Positions 7,958 to 20,817 of a DNA stretch of 64,000 bases are shown here, piece by piece. Position 1 is the first letter of the stretch, and every line of letters starts with the position of its first letter. Origin of the DNA: Onishia taeanensis (GTDB lineage Bacteria > Pseudomonadota > Gammaproteobacteria > Pseudomonadales > Halomonadaceae); the NCBI RefSeq assembly GCF_003268885.1, contig NZ_QLSX01000004.1, forward strand, positions 236,790 through 300,789, read 5' to 3'. The position numbers were made by a program, and so were the translations under genes. The notes below the pieces were generated by a model. That model searched no databases and was not told the origin of the DNA. It was given only the letters and a program-made list of their open reading frames with translations.

Positions 7958-9574
7958 TCAGGCCTCGCCGATGGGACGAGGTTCCCGCGCCCGGGCGAAA
8001 TAGTGAGCCAGAAAGTCGTCGAAGTTCTCCACGTCAGCTGCCTCGATGTCGCCCTGCTGCTGCAGGGAGGTCTCGCGAAGCTCTTCAAGCAGCGCATCAC
8101 GGGCGCGATCCATCGGCTCGGCGCGCCAGGCCTCAGCCTGCTCCCTGGCAAGCGCCAGGGTCGCCTCGACGAAGTCTTCGTCGTTGTCGCGCAGTCGAGC
8201 CGCCAACTGCCCGGAAGGCGTCAAGCGCGGGTCATCGAGACGCGGTTCCAGTGCGTTCAGCGCCTGGGCATGTGCTTCGCCACCTTCGATGATATCGAGC
8301 AATTCGGCCACGCCCCTGAGCTCCGAGAAGATCGTGTGGCCGCGCTCGGCAAGACGCTGAGACTGGCCGTCGATGGTCAGGCACAGCTCGGGGTCACGGC
8401 CGCGCTCGACAACGAGCCGGCGATTGTCGTCGAGCCGATCGCACTCCTCATCGGAAATCCACGGGCTTTCAGTAAGCAGGCACCACAGCAGGAAGGTATC
8501 GAGGAAGCGCATCTGCGTCTCGTCCAGGCCCAGCGCCATGAAGGGGTTGAGGTCGAGACAGCGCACCTCGATGTACTCGACGCCACGCGCCTCCAGGGCC
8601 TGGGTCGGGGTCTCGTCGTGGCGCGCCACCCGCTTAGGGCGAATGTCGCTGTAGTACTCATTTTCGATCTGCAGGATATTGGCATTCAGCTGCCGCCATT
8701 CCCCGTCTTCCTTGACGCCCTTCTCCTGATAGGCCGGCCAGGGGGTCGAGATGGCATGGCGAAGCGTGCCGACATAGTTCGACAGCGAGTTGAAGCAGAT
8801 TTTGAGCTGCTCCTGCACCTTATTCTGGTAACCCAGATCGGACATGCGAAGCGTCGTGGCATAGTCGGACAACAGCGTATGGCGGCCATGACGGTGGAGC
8901 TTGTCGGAGGCAAGCCGGCCCTCGAGGAAGCTCTCATCGATGGCAGGCGACGCACCGAACAGATACATCAAGAGCCAGCTATTGCGACGGAAATGCCGGA
9001 TCAGCCCGAAATAACGCAGCGACCGATAATCACCCTCGGTGTCACGACCCGCCTGGCGGTCGAGTTCCTTGAGCAGCGGCCAGAGGTTGTCCGGCACCGA
9101 GACGTTATAGTGCAGTCCGGCGATGGCCTGCATGATGCGCCCATAGCGCACATCCAAGCCCTTGCGATAGACATGCTTCATGGTGCCGACGTTGGAGTCA
9201 CCATAGTCAGCGATTGGCACACTATCGTTGCCATTGAGCCGTGAGGGCATACTGGCTGGCCAGATTAGCTCTTCGCCCAGATAGCGATAGCTATAGCGAT
9301 GCAAGTCACCAAGAAACGCCAGTGCATCCGCCGGCCGACAATGCACCGGTGTGATGTACTCGAGCAGCGCCTCGGAGTAATCGGTGGTGATGTACGGATG
9401 CGTCAGCTTCGACCCCAGGCGACGGGGATGTGGCGTCGCGGCAATCATGCCGTGGGCATCGGCGCGCAGGCCCTCTTTCTCGATACCACGACGCAGTCGG
9501 CCGATCAGCCCTTTGCGGGCAGGCCCCTTGAGACGGGAGAGGACGGTGGCGAGTTGCTCGGACAAGGTGAACAC
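7958..9574 (-). CDS. gshA: Glutamate-cysteine ligase
   Basis: GshA joins glutamate and cysteine in the first, rate-limiting step of glutathione synthesis in the cytoplasm. The 538-residue protein has the family blocks LRADAHGMIAATPHP, LTHPYITTDYSEALLEYITP, DLHRYSYR and MQAIAGLHYNVSVP, matching the class I (E. coli type, 518 aa) enzyme. The listed start is a GTG; a TTG three codons later has GGGGTG at a better distance, and E. coli gshA also starts with TTG, so the N terminus is uncertain by a few residues. It is transcribed leftward after tex. Confidence 0.93.
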   Translation of the reverse strand: MFTLSEQLATVLSRLKGPARKGLIGRLRRGIEKEGLRADAHGMIAATPHPRRLGSKLTHPYITTDYSEALLEYITPVHCRPADALAFLGDLHRYSYRYLGEELIWPASMPSRLNGNDSVPIADYGDSNVGTMKHVYRKGLDVRYGRIMQAIAGLHYNVSVPDNLWPLLKELDRQAGRDTEGDYRSLRYFGLIRHFRRNSWLLMYLFGASPAIDESFLEGRLASDKLHRHGRHTLLSDYATTLRMSDLGYQNKVQEQLKICFNSLSNYVGTLRHAISTPWPAYQEKGVKEDGEWRQLNANILQIENEYYSDIRPKRVARHDETPTQALEARGVEYIEVRCLDLNPFMALGLDETQMRFLDTFLLWCLLTESPWISDEECDRLDDNRRLVVERGRDPELCLTIDGQSQRLAERGHTIFSELRGVAELLDIIEGGEAHAQALNALEPRLDDPRLTPSGQLAARLRDNDEDFVEATLALAREQAEAWRAEPMDRARDALLEELRETSLQQQGDIEAADVENFDDFLAHYFARAREPRPIGEA

Positions 9575-9698
9575 CCCATGTCATGGAAGGGCGGGGCCAG
9601 GCCCCTCTCTTCGCTCTTGAAAACGGGGCGAGCGCCATAGTCGTGACGCTCGCACGAAACGGGTTCCCACAATCGGGATCTCAAACAAATAATTATGC

Positions 9699-9736
9699 GG
9701 CCTCGACGGCGGCTTTCAAGGCGCCGTCAGCAGGCC
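9699..9736 (-). terminator. Terminator-like hairpin after tex
   Basis: On the minus strand an inner stem GACGGCG/CGCCGTC is enclosed by AGGCC-type outer pairs (9699-9703 with 9732-9736) immediately after the tex stop. It is followed by ATAATTATTTGTTTG, T-rich but broken, so termination is likely but not certain. Confidence 0.55.
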
Positions 9737-9737
9737 A

Positions 9738-12101
<2,364 letters not shown>

Positions 12102-12227
12102 GGAGTCCTTGACGTTCGACCGACGAAAGATCGCGACAAGGTACCATAAACGCTTGGACATCGCTGGTATCCCAGCAGCGCCCCAAGTCGCCCGTCTCCG
12201 TGTGGCACCTGTCGGCGCAAGCTGTCC

Positions 12228-12254
12228 TCAAGGCGGCTCGGCGCCGGCCGATAA
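12228..12254 (+). promoter_or_regulatory. Candidate sigma-28 (FliA) promoter of the chemoreceptor gene
   Basis: A -35 TCAA (12228-12231) is followed, after 15 bases, by GCCGATAA (12247-12254), a perfect match to the sigma-28 -10 element. The spacing equals that of the consensus TAAA-N15-GCCGATAA. It lies about 65 bases before the chemoreceptor ATG, the expected class of gene for FliA control. Confidence 0.75.
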
Positions 12255-12318
12255 GAAGACCATGTGGACCTGACTTTCCACATGCCCCTTCCTCTGTCGG
12301 CTCAGGATACAAAAGCCC

Positions 12319-14055
12319 ATGTTAGAGCAATTAAATAAGATAAGCGTTAAATACGCTATTGCCTTCATCGGCGTGGCACTGTCGTTGATCGCCGTCGTCA
12401 CGGTCGACTTCCTCCTGGTCAATACCGTCAAGGAACGAATGACCGAATTCAGCAGCACCTTTAACAACGCAACATCCAATGTTCTCAATGCCGACCGCGA
12501 CCTCTATCAAGCGCATGTCGCCATCCTGGAATACCTGGGCGAGGAGCCGGGCACCCCTTCAGCCAAGGCCCAGCTCGACGATTATCGCGAAAATGCCCAG
12601 CAGGCCTATGACAGGATGCAGAACTTCCAGCAACTGCTGGCCAACTACCCCAGTATCATCGCCAAGCTGAATGGATTCGAGCAGCTCTATACCGACTGGC
12701 GCAGTCAGAGTGACCAGGTCATTTCCCTGCACGACAACGGCCGACGGGATGATGCAGAGACCCACTTCGAAGGTCCCATGAGTCAGGCCTTTGGCGCCCT
12801 ACGCAACGTCTATGATATCGGGGGCGAGGCAGTCGCCGACAAGACCCAAGCGCTTGAAGCGGCCACCCTCGAGAAGGTCCAAGCTCAGCAATATGCGGTC
12901 ACTCTATTTACATTGGTGGTGGCCATCGTCGCCATCGCCATCGCCCTGGGGGGACCACTGATGATGTCCAGGGCGATCCGCCAGATCACACATCGCATCA
13001 AAGAGATTGCCGAAGGCGATGGCGACCTGACCGCGCGCATCCAGTCAAAGCGCAGAGACGAAATTGGCGAACTCGCCTCTCAATTCAATGTCTTCGTTAC
13101 GCGCATCGACCGGACCCTACAAGCTGTTCGCGCCAGCACCCATAGCGTACAACATGCCTCCGATGAGATCGCCAAGGGCAGCCAGGATCTGGCCTCGCGC
13201 AGCCAGCAAGCGGCCTCCAATCTGCAGGAGACATCGGCCTCCATGGAGGAGATCACATCCACAGTAAGCAACACCGCCGACGCAGCACAGCAGGCCAATC
13301 AGCTGGTACAGTCGACGTCGAACGTCGCCCATGAGGGTCAGCTGGCGATGAGCCAAGTCGAGCAGACCATGGACGACATCAGCGCCTCATCGGCCCAGAT
13401 CAAGGACATCATTGCCCTCATCGATGGGATAGCTTTCCAGACCAACATCCTGGCACTCAATGCCTCAGTCGAAGCGGCGCGCGCCGGCGAGCACGGTCGT
13501 GGCTTCGCCGTTGTGGCCCAGGAAGTACGCACGCTGGCCGGTCGTTCCAGCGATGCGTCTCAGAGCATCCGCGATCTGATCGACACGTCGGTCACACGCA
13601 CTCAGTTCGGTGCCGACTTGGTAAAAAGAACGGGCAAGACCATGGAGGAGATCGTCAAGAGCATCAGCCGCGTCACCGACGTTATCGGCGACATCAGCGC
13701 CGGCGCGAAGGAACAGAGTCTAGGCATTGGCCAAGTCAACACGGCAGTGAGCGAACTCGACGCCATGACCCAGCAGAACGCGTCCATGGTTGAACAGACC
13801 AATGCCGCCGCGTCCGGAATGCAAGAGCAAGCGGAGCGTCTCAACGAGCTGCTCGCCTCGTTCCGGTTGGGCAATGATCTGAGCGAAAGCTTGCCTTCCC
13901 CCTCAGCCACCGGCGCCGGCGCCGGCACAACACACTCTTCCGCCCAGACTTCCCACGCCCAGACTTCCCACGCCCAAGCCGCCCCCGCCCGGACAACCCG
14001 AACGTCATCACCCACGCCGTCCAGAGCACCGGCCGAGGAATGGGAGGAGTTCTAG
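12319..14055 (+). CDS. Methyl-accepting chemotaxis protein
   Basis: A 578-residue transmembrane chemoreceptor. TM1 lies at about residues 12-35, a periplasmic four-helix-bundle-type ligand domain follows to about 190, TM2 is near 193-217, then a HAMP domain (MSRAIRQITHRIKEIAEGDGDLTARI) and the signalling hairpin with its tip around IDGIAFQTNILALNASVEAA and RAGEHGRGFAVVAQEVR, which binds CheA and CheW. After an Ala/Thr/Ser-rich linker containing a tandem SHAQTSHAQ repeat, the protein ends in EWEEF, which fits the xWxxF pentapeptide that tethers the methyltransferase CheR. The ligand is not predictable. Its sigma-28-like promoter supports a role in flagellar chemotaxis. Confidence 0.95.
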   Translation: MLEQLNKISVKYAIAFIGVALSLIAVVTVDFLLVNTVKERMTEFSSTFNNATSNVLNADRDLYQAHVAILEYLGEEPGTPSAKAQLDDYRENAQQAYDRMQNFQQLLANYPSIIAKLNGFEQLYTDWRSQSDQVISLHDNGRRDDAETHFEGPMSQAFGALRNVYDIGGEAVADKTQALEAATLEKVQAQQYAVTLFTLVVAIVAIAIALGGPLMMSRAIRQITHRIKEIAEGDGDLTARIQSKRRDEIGELASQFNVFVTRIDRTLQAVRASTHSVQHASDEIAKGSQDLASRSQQAASNLQETSASMEEITSTVSNTADAAQQANQLVQSTSNVAHEGQLAMSQVEQTMDDISASSAQIKDIIALIDGIAFQTNILALNASVEAARAGEHGRGFAVVAQEVRTLAGRSSDASQSIRDLIDTSVTRTQFGADLVKRTGKTMEEIVKSISRVTDVIGDISAGAKEQSLGIGQVNTAVSELDAMTQQNASMVEQTNAAASGMQEQAERLNELLASFRLGNDLSESLPSPSATGAGAGTTHSSAQTSHAQTSHAQAAPARTTRTSSPTPSRAPAEEWEEF

Positions 14056-14075
14056 ACACACGCGTAACCTGAAGA

Positions 14076-14112
14076 AAGACGGCCAGAGCAATTGCTCGGG
14101 CCGTCTTGTTTC
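14076..14112 (+). terminator. Terminator after the chemoreceptor gene
   Basis: AAGACGGCC (14076-14084) pairs with GGCCGTCTT (14099-14107), with an inner palindrome GAGCAATTGCTC, and is followed by GTTTCTTG. It lies 20 bases after the stop codon. Confidence 0.8.
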
Positions 14113-14137
14113 TTGTCCATGCTGCACGCTAACCGGA

Positions 14138-14635
14138 TCAGGCAGCCACGAAGGTCAGCGCCAGGCCATTGTTACACCAGCGCAGGCCGGTGGGCTCTGG
14201 CCCGTCCTCAAATACGTGCCCCTGGTGCCCACCGCAGCGCGCGCAATGATACTCGGTGCGCGGCCAGATCGACGAGTAGTCGACCTCGGTCAACAGGTGG
14301 CCTTCCACGTGGGTGAAGAAGCTCGGCCAGCCGGTGCCGGAGTCGTACTTCATGTCACTCTTGAAGAGCAGCAACTCGCAGCCCGCACAGCGGAACTCCC
14401 CTTTTCGGGTTTCCTTGTCCAAGGGGCTCGAATGCGCAGGCTCGGTACCCGCCTCGCGCAGCACGTTGAACTGCGCTTCGCTAAGCCGCTCACGCCACTG
14501 CGCCTCGCTGAGTTCAAGCACCTCGATTCCCGCGGCGCGCTCCAGGTCCAGTTTGGGCCGGGCACTGGCCAGTGCGGGAAACAGGCTTGCTATGCCGCCG
14601 GCGCCAAGCAGACCGATAAAGTGTCGACGTTGCAT
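14138..14635 (-). CDS. msrB: Exported peptide-methionine (R)-S-oxide reductase
   Basis: MsrB reduces the R-epimer of methionine sulfoxide in proteins. The mature domain shows the two zinc-binding pairs FRCAGCE and CARCG, the segment GTGWPSFF, and the catalytic Cys in LRWCNN. It is preceded by a signal beginning MQRRHFIGLLGAGG, with twin arginines, a hydrophobic stretch and an ALASA cleavage site, so the enzyme is probably exported folded by the Tat system and acts in the periplasm. The ATG at 14635 is used because it starts the signal peptide; the frame extends 46 codons further upstream without homology. No MsrA domain or msrPQ genes adjoin it. Confidence 0.9.
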   Translation of the reverse strand: MQRRHFIGLLGAGGIASLFPALASARPKLDLERAAGIEVLELSEAQWRERLSEAQFNVLREAGTEPAHSSPLDKETRKGEFRCAGCELLLFKSDMKYDSGTGWPSFFTHVEGHLLTEVDYSSIWPRTEYHCARCGGHQGHVFEDGPEPTGLRWCNNGLALTFVAA

Positions 14636-14771
14636 TACTACCTCCACTGATGGCACCGGTTCATCCAACATGGCGACGGTTCGCCAGGAAGCCCCGGTAC
14701 TTAAGGCCTGGATATAAGCAAGCACTTGAATACAGGTATCCGAATACAGCTGCCTGAAAGGCGACGCCCAC

Positions 14772-14797
14772 AAAAAAGGGAAGCCGCAGCCTCCCTT
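14772..14797 (-). terminator. Terminator downstream of pckA
   Basis: On the minus strand AAGGGA pairs with TCCCTT around a GC-rich loop and runs into six Ts (the A-run at 14772-14777 on the plus strand). A second stem, CCGGGG/CCCCGG near 14816-14832, lies between it and the pckA stop. Confidence 0.75.
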
Positions 14798-14859
14798 CTC
14801 TGACTCTTGATCGGCGCCGGGGTTCGCCCCGGTGCGCTAACGTTTACGCCTAAAGGCGC

Positions 14860-16440
<1,581 letters not shown>

Positions 16441-16630
16441 TTAGGTGTCCTGGGCCCGAAGGCACTTCTCTCTCGATGGCCGGCGCGTCATGACGCGCCC
16501 TCTGTGTTCGCGCCGGCGCCGGTGACAGGTGGGCCTGTTCTTTTGGGGAAACGGCGCCGGGCGGCTCGAATGGTCGAGCATTATGGCAAAAAGGGACGCG
16601 TGGGAAAACGCCCCGTTTCGCTATCGTTCG

Positions 16631-16648
16631 TGTAGTTTTTCTACTACA
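16631..16648. promoter_or_regulatory. Dyad resembling a HexR operator upstream of pckA
   Basis: TGTAGT (16631-16636) and ACTACA (16643-16648) form a perfect inverted repeat separated by TTTTCT. The known HexR consensus is of the TGTARTnnnnnYTACA type with a shorter spacer, so the match is partial. HexR controls central carbon genes including gluconeogenic ones in several gammaproteobacteria, which makes the location suggestive. Confidence 0.4.
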
Positions 16649-16681
16649 TAGAAGCACTTATCCGACGATGGCGCGCATCGC

Positions 16682-17563
16682 TCAGTGCAGGGTCGGCGAA
16701 GGCGCGTCAGGCGACTCGATCAGCGCTTCGATTTCCGCAGCACCAAAATGATAGCGGGTATGGCAGAAGTGGCACTGGGTGTCGACGGCCTGCTGCTCCT
16801 CGAGGATGCTGCGCAGCTCCGCCTCACCCAGATTGTGGAGTGCCCGGGCGATGCGTTCCCGCGAGCAGCTGCAGGCGAAATACAAGGGTTTGGGATCGAA
16901 AACCCGCACGGTTTCCTCATGGTAGAGCCGATGCAGAAGCTCACGCTGCTCGAGGCCGAGCAGTTCTTCATCCTTGAGGGTGCTGGCCAGATGCACGGAG
17001 CGTTCCCAGGCGTCCTGGTCCTGGTTCTGGCTCTCGTCGGGCAGGCGTTGCAGCAAGAGCCCACCGGCCCGATGCTGCTCGGCATCCGCCGCCAGCCAGA
17101 GCTTGGTCGGCAACTGTTCAGAGCGGGCGAAGTAATCTTCCAGGCAGCCGGCCAGGCTGTCTTCGCTAAGCTCGACGATGCCCTGATAGCGGTTGCCCTC
17201 TTTAGGGTCGAGGGTGATCACGATGCGGCCATCGCCCAGCAGCTCGCGGAAGCCGGCGCCGTCATCGGGCAGGGACTGATCCTCGGCCAGGCGCGCGATG
17301 CCCCGCAGCTCACCACCGGGGTTGGACTCGGCCATCAGCAGGCCCAGCGGCCCGTTACCGCGCACCTCGAGGCTCAGGGTGCCGTCGAGCTTGACGGTTT
17401 CGGTGAGCAGCGCAGCGGCGCTCAGCAGTTCGCCCAGCAGCCGGGCAACCGGCGCTGGGTAGGTTTGGGTATCGAGCACCGCCGCATAGGCAGCGTCGAG
17501 GGTCATCAGCTCGCCGCGAACGTTGGTGTCGTCGAGCAGGAAGCGTTGGATCTGGTCGGTCAT
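16682..17563 (-). CDS. hslO: Redox-regulated holdase chaperone Hsp33
   Basis: Hsp33 is a cytoplasmic chaperone that is activated by disulfide formation under oxidative stress. The protein is 293 residues, the usual size, and ends with the zinc/redox switch: [10 protein letters not shown], then about 30 residues, then [13 protein letters not shown], giving CxC...CxxC. The N-terminal [23 protein letters not shown] block is typical. The ATG at 17563 starts [12 protein letters not shown] as in the family; the frame is open 115 codons further upstream only as read-through over hslR. It follows hslR after about 60 bases. Confidence 0.96.
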   Translation of the reverse strand: MTDQIQRFLLDDTNVRGELMTLDAAYAAVLDTQTYPAPVARLLGELLSAAALLTETVKLDGTLSLEVRGNGPLGLLMAESNPGGELRGIARLAEDQSLPDDGAGFRELLGDGRIVITLDPKEGNRYQGIVELSEDSLAGCLEDYFARSEQLPTKLWLAADAEQHRAGGLLLQRLPDESQNQDQDAWERSVHLASTLKDEELLGLEQRELLHRLYHEETVRVFDPKPLYFACSCSRERIARALHNLGEAELRSILEEQQAVDTQCHFCHTRYHFGAAEIEALIESPDAPSPTLH

Positions 17564-17624
17564 GTGAAGATTTCCGGTAACGTCGAATCTGGGGAATGCG
17601 GGCTCTGCAGAGCGCTGTCGGCGC

Positions 17625-18011
17625 CTAGTCGCCCGAGTCACGCATGAAGCGCTTGATCTCGCGCCGATCGCGCCGGCCGGGCCGCTTGAGGGGGTGCTGC
17701 ATGGCCTGGTTGGCCAGCCGACGCTGCTCGGCTTCCTTAGTACGGCGCGCGACGCTCTCCTCGGTCTCGCGGTACAGGGTGCGCGCCTCCGGGGCGCCGC
17801 GTCTCTGGCCAGAGAGATCAAGCACCTCGACTTCGTAGGTGTCGAAGCCCTGCGGTACGCGAACCAGGGCGCCCACCTCCACCGTCTTGCTGGTCTTCGC
17901 GCGGCCACCGTTGTAGTGCACCTTGCCGCCCTCGACCGCCTTCTTGGCGAGCTGGCGGGTCTTGAAAAAGCGCGCCGCCCACAGCCACTTGTCGAGTCGT
18001 ACGTCGCCCAT
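17625..18011 (-). CDS. hslR: Ribosome-associated heat-shock protein Hsp15
   Basis: Hsp15 is a 128-residue S4-domain RNA-binding protein that binds stalled 50S subunits still carrying nascent-chain tRNA and helps recycle them. The S4 domain is at the N terminus ([32 protein letters not shown] in outline: RLDKWLWA, then KKAVEGGKV) and a basic tail ([13 protein letters not shown]) follows. It is placed between yrfG (2-base gap) and hslO, the E. coli operon order. Confidence 0.95.
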   Translation of the reverse strand: MGDVRLDKWLWAARFFKTRQLAKKAVEGGKVHYNGGRAKTSKTVEVGALVRVPQGFDTYEVEVLDLSGQRRGAPEARTLYRETEESVARRTKEAEQRRLANQAMQHPLKRPGRRDRREIKRFMRDSGD

Positions 18012-18013
18012 GC

Positions 18014-18697
18014 TTACCCCTCCTCGTCTTGCTGATCGCCGGGCCGCTCGTTTGGCAGGATGCTCGCGAAGCGATCCAGGGCGATAAACTCCTCGAGATC
18101 GCGTTCCGGGCGTCGGCTGTCGGGCTGCTTGATGCCCAGCAAATGGCGGATGCCGAACTCACGAGCGCTCTCGAGCACCGCCGGATTATCATCGATAAAG
18201 AGCGTCCGGGCGGGATCGAAGGGCTCGATTTCCTGCAGGGCGAACCAGAATTCCTGCGCCTCCTTGGGAACGCCGACATCCGCCGAGGAGACAATGGCAT
18301 CGAGGAAATCCTCGAGCCCCGTCAGCGGCAGCTTCAGCGCCAGGCTCTCGCGGTCGGCATTGGTCGCCAGCACCACCCGCGGATGGGCATGCTTGAGCCA
18401 GGTAAGAAAGTCCAGAGCGTCGCTACGCAGACCGATCAGGTGCTGCACCTCACGCTTCAGGGCGACAATATCGACGCCCAGTTCGCGGCTCCAGTAGGCC
18501 AGGCTGTACCAGTTGAGAGTGCCCTGCTCCGAGATGATGCGCGAGCGGATTTCCTCCTGGCTGGCGGCATCCAGGCGGTGCAACTCGACATAGCGGCGTG
18601 GCAGGTGCTCAAGCCAGAAGTGGCTGTCGAAATGCAAGTCCAGCAGGGTACCGTCCATGTCCAGCAACACGGTATCGATGGCGCGCCAGTCGATCAT
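18014..18697 (-). CDS. yrfG: GMP/IMP nucleotidase of the YrfG family
   Basis: A 227-residue HAD-superfamily phosphatase. Motif I is VLLDMDGTLLDL, motif II the Thr of LATNADRES, and motif IV LFIDDNPAVLE. The segment TLNWYSLAYWSRELGVDI is shared with E. coli YrfG, which hydrolyses GMP and IMP. The ATG at 18697 with GGAG ten bases upstream is chosen over a TTG seven codons earlier. It heads a leftward yrfG-hslR-hslO unit and is divergent from nudE, as in E. coli. Confidence 0.92.
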   Translation of the reverse strand: MIDWRAIDTVLLDMDGTLLDLHFDSHFWLEHLPRRYVELHRLDAASQEEIRSRIISEQGTLNWYSLAYWSRELGVDIVALKREVQHLIGLRSDALDFLTWLKHAHPRVVLATNADRESLALKLPLTGLEDFLDAIVSSADVGVPKEAQEFWFALQEIEPFDPARTLFIDDNPAVLESAREFGIRHLLGIKQPDSRRPERDLEEFIALDRFASILPNERPGDQQDEEG

Positions 18698-18770
18698 CGG
18701 CCAAGGGCTCCGCAGCAATGAATAGAGTGCTATTGTACCCCTTCATGCCATCGCTGCCCACGGAGCCCCC

Positions 18771-19361
18771 ATGCCACAAGACGCCGACTGGCCACAGAAA
18801 CCCCGCACCCTGGCACGCCGCGAGGTGGCCAGGAGCCGACTGTTCGCCATCGAGGAAATGGAGCTGCGGTTTGCCAACGGCGCCGAGCGCACCTTCGAGC
18901 GCCTGATGCCACGCGGCAACGGCGTGGGCGCGGTGATGATCGTGGCCATGCCCGACCCCGAGCATGTGCTGCTGATTCGCGAGTATGCCGCCGGATTCGA
19001 CGACTACGTGCTGACGCTGCCCAAGGGGGTGGTCGACCCCGGCGAGGATATCGTCGGTGCGGCCAATCGCGAGCTGATGGAGGAATGCGGCTTCGGCGCC
19101 CATCGCCTGGAACCGCTGGTGGAGCTGTCGCTGGCGCCCAACTACATGCATCACCGCATGCAGGTGATGCTGGCAAGTGACCTTTACCCCCAGCGCCTGC
19201 CCGGCGACGAGCCGGAGCCGCTGATCGTCGAGACTCACGCCATCGAATCACTACCGAGCCTGCTCGCCCGTGAAGACTTCCACGAGGCCCGCGCCATCGC
19301 CGCGCTCTACATCGCCAGAGACCGGCTGCGCGAGGCCAGCCCGTCGATGGATCTCTGGTAG
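18771..19361 (+). CDS. nudE: ADP-compound hydrolase NudE (Nudix)
   Basis: NudE cleaves adenosine-containing dinucleotides and sugar nucleotides such as Ap3A, ADP-ribose and NADH. The 196-residue protein has the Nudix box beginning GVVDPGED (about residue 86) and continuing to NRELMEECGFG, and the family N-terminal ALARREVARSRLF-like segment. It is divergent from yrfG with only about 70 bases between start codons, so the two share a promoter region. The gene is convergent with the oxidoreductase at 19398. Confidence 0.94.
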   Translation: MPQDADWPQKPRTLARREVARSRLFAIEEMELRFANGAERTFERLMPRGNGVGAVMIVAMPDPEHVLLIREYAAGFDDYVLTLPKGVVDPGEDIVGAANRELMEECGFGAHRLEPLVELSLAPNYMHHRMQVMLASDLYPQRLPGDEPEPLIVETHAIESLPSLLAREDFHEARAIAALYIARDRLREASPSMDLW

Positions 19362-19397
19362 CCCTGGCTTCACAGGGCGGCGACGGCTGCCCGCAGA

Positions 19398-20465
19398 CTA
19401 GCGCTGGCGCATGCCATTACCCTCGCGCAACTTGACCCAGCGCTGCTGGCGATAGCTGTCGAGGCCCGCCTCCAGCAGCGTCATCACCTTGATCGCCGAA
19501 CCGGCATCGACAGGATTCGCCGCCTGACCCGCCAGCGCATCGGCAATGCCCTGATAGTAGGCCAGGTAGTCACCGGGCAGCGTCGGATGCTCCCGGGAAA
19601 CCAGTTCCTGCGATGCTTCGTCCCAGGTCCGCAAGGTGCCGCGGTTCGTATCGACACCCCACTCTGGCCCCGGCGTATCGCCGGCCTTGAGGCGATCTTC
19701 CTGGGGGTCGAGGCCATACTTCACATAGCTGCCCTTCGTGCCGTGGGCGGCGAAGCGTGGCGTCGGCTCGGCGATCAGCGCACTGGCCTTGAGCGTCACG
19801 CGGCGCTCGTCGTAATCGAGCAGGGCCACGAAGTCATCATCGGTCTGGGCACCGTCACGACTCACCGCCAGGTCGAGCAGAATGCCCCGCGGCATGCCAA
19901 ACAGCTCCAGCGCCTGGTCGAGAAGGTGCGGCCCCAGGTCATACCAGATGCCGCCGCCGGGCTGGGCCTGTTCCCGCCAGCGATCGCGCACCTCGGGGCG
20001 AAAGCGATCGAAGCGTGATTCAAGTGAGACCAGACGACCGAGCTCGCCAGCATCCAGCAGCGCCTTGAGGGTCAGATAATCGCTGTCCCAGCGGCGGTTG
20101 TGGAATACCGACAGCAGCCGATCGCTCTCTTCGGCCAACCCACGCAGCACCTTCGCCTCTGACAGGGTCACCGTGAACGGCTTGTCGACGACCACGTGCT
20201 TGCCGGCGGCGAGTGCTGCCTTGGCCAGCGGAAAGTGGCTCTGATTGGGCGTTGGAATCACCACCAGGTCGATGTCACTGCGCGAAAACAGCGCCTGAGG
20301 CTTAGCCTCCACGTCCATCTCGGGCAGCCTTGCGTGCACCTTGTCGGCGTCACTCGAGGAAATCGCCACCAGTTCCAGATTGGGCGTAGCCTGGATCAAT
20401 GGCACGTGAAAGGTCTGGCTGGCAAAGCCGAAGCCCACCACGCCGACCGTAAACTTCTGCTTCAT
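19398..20465 (-). CDS. Gfo/Idh/MocA-family oxidoreductase, YdgJ-like
   Basis: A 355-residue NAD(P)-dependent sugar or polyol dehydrogenase-like protein. The N-terminal Rossmann domain starts VGVVGFGFASQTFHVPLI, and the family signature VVVDKPFTVT follows near residue 96; the C-terminal alpha/beta domain contains GGGIWYDLGPHLLDQAL, whose Asp and His are catalytic candidates. Overall it most resembles E. coli YdgJ. The substrate is unknown. The ATG at 20465 has AAGGA seven bases upstream. It does not form an operon with neighbours. Confidence 0.88.
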   Translation of the reverse strand: MKQKFTVGVVGFGFASQTFHVPLIQATPNLELVAISSSDADKVHARLPEMDVEAKPQALFSRSDIDLVVIPTPNQSHFPLAKAALAAGKHVVVDKPFTVTLSEAKVLRGLAEESDRLLSVFHNRRWDSDYLTLKALLDAGELGRLVSLESRFDRFRPEVRDRWREQAQPGGGIWYDLGPHLLDQALELFGMPRGILLDLAVSRDGAQTDDDFVALLDYDERRVTLKASALIAEPTPRFAAHGTKGSYVKYGLDPQEDRLKAGDTPGPEWGVDTNRGTLRTWDEASQELVSREHPTLPGDYLAYYQGIADALAGQAANPVDAGSAIKVMTLLEAGLDSYRQQRWVKLREGNGMRQR

Positions 20466-20664
20466 CGAGGATCCTTGAGGTATGTCGAGAAGATAAGGGC
20501 CCTCATGGGCCTGAAGATGTCGCGACCTATAGAGCCGTCGCGCCCATGCATATCATCAAACGGTCAGAGAAACGTCATATCGACCTTGGTCGAGTCAACC
20601 ATACTGAAGTGTGGCTGTTCTGTTCCACCATGGTGGTTGCCCATGATCGAGGGAGGTTGGTTTG

Positions 20665-20772
20665 ATGTGTTACAGCGAAGAAAGTCTTGCACAGCTGATG
20701 CTGTGGTATGAACTGGAATGTGAACTGTATGCGCCACTCAATGAGGAAGAGAAGATTCTCGAGGCGGCGTAG
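20665..20772 (+). CDS. Small acidic protein of 35 residues
   Basis: An ORF of 35 codons (MCYSEESLAQLMLWYELECE... ending KILEAA) begins 9 bases after a strong GGGAGG and ends in TAG, with a 10-bp GC-rich hairpin about 45 bases downstream. It is very acidic, has a predicted amphipathic helix with LMLWYEL, and two cysteines (residues 2 and 19). Gene-like start signal, own terminator and coding-like composition argue that it is expressed. I do not recognise a named family. It stands between the divergent YdgJ-like gene and the convergent ilvD. Confidence 0.7.
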   Translation: MCYSEESLAQLMLWYELECELYAPLNEEEKILEAA

Positions 20773-20817
20773 GCGCCCCCTGGCGGCGGAAAGCCAGGAA
20801 CTGCCGGATTTCATTGG

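Noticed and set aside
16682..17908. 408-residue form of Hsp33
   Set aside because: The extra 115 N-terminal residues are Arg/Ala-rich read-through over hslR; the family start is at 17563.
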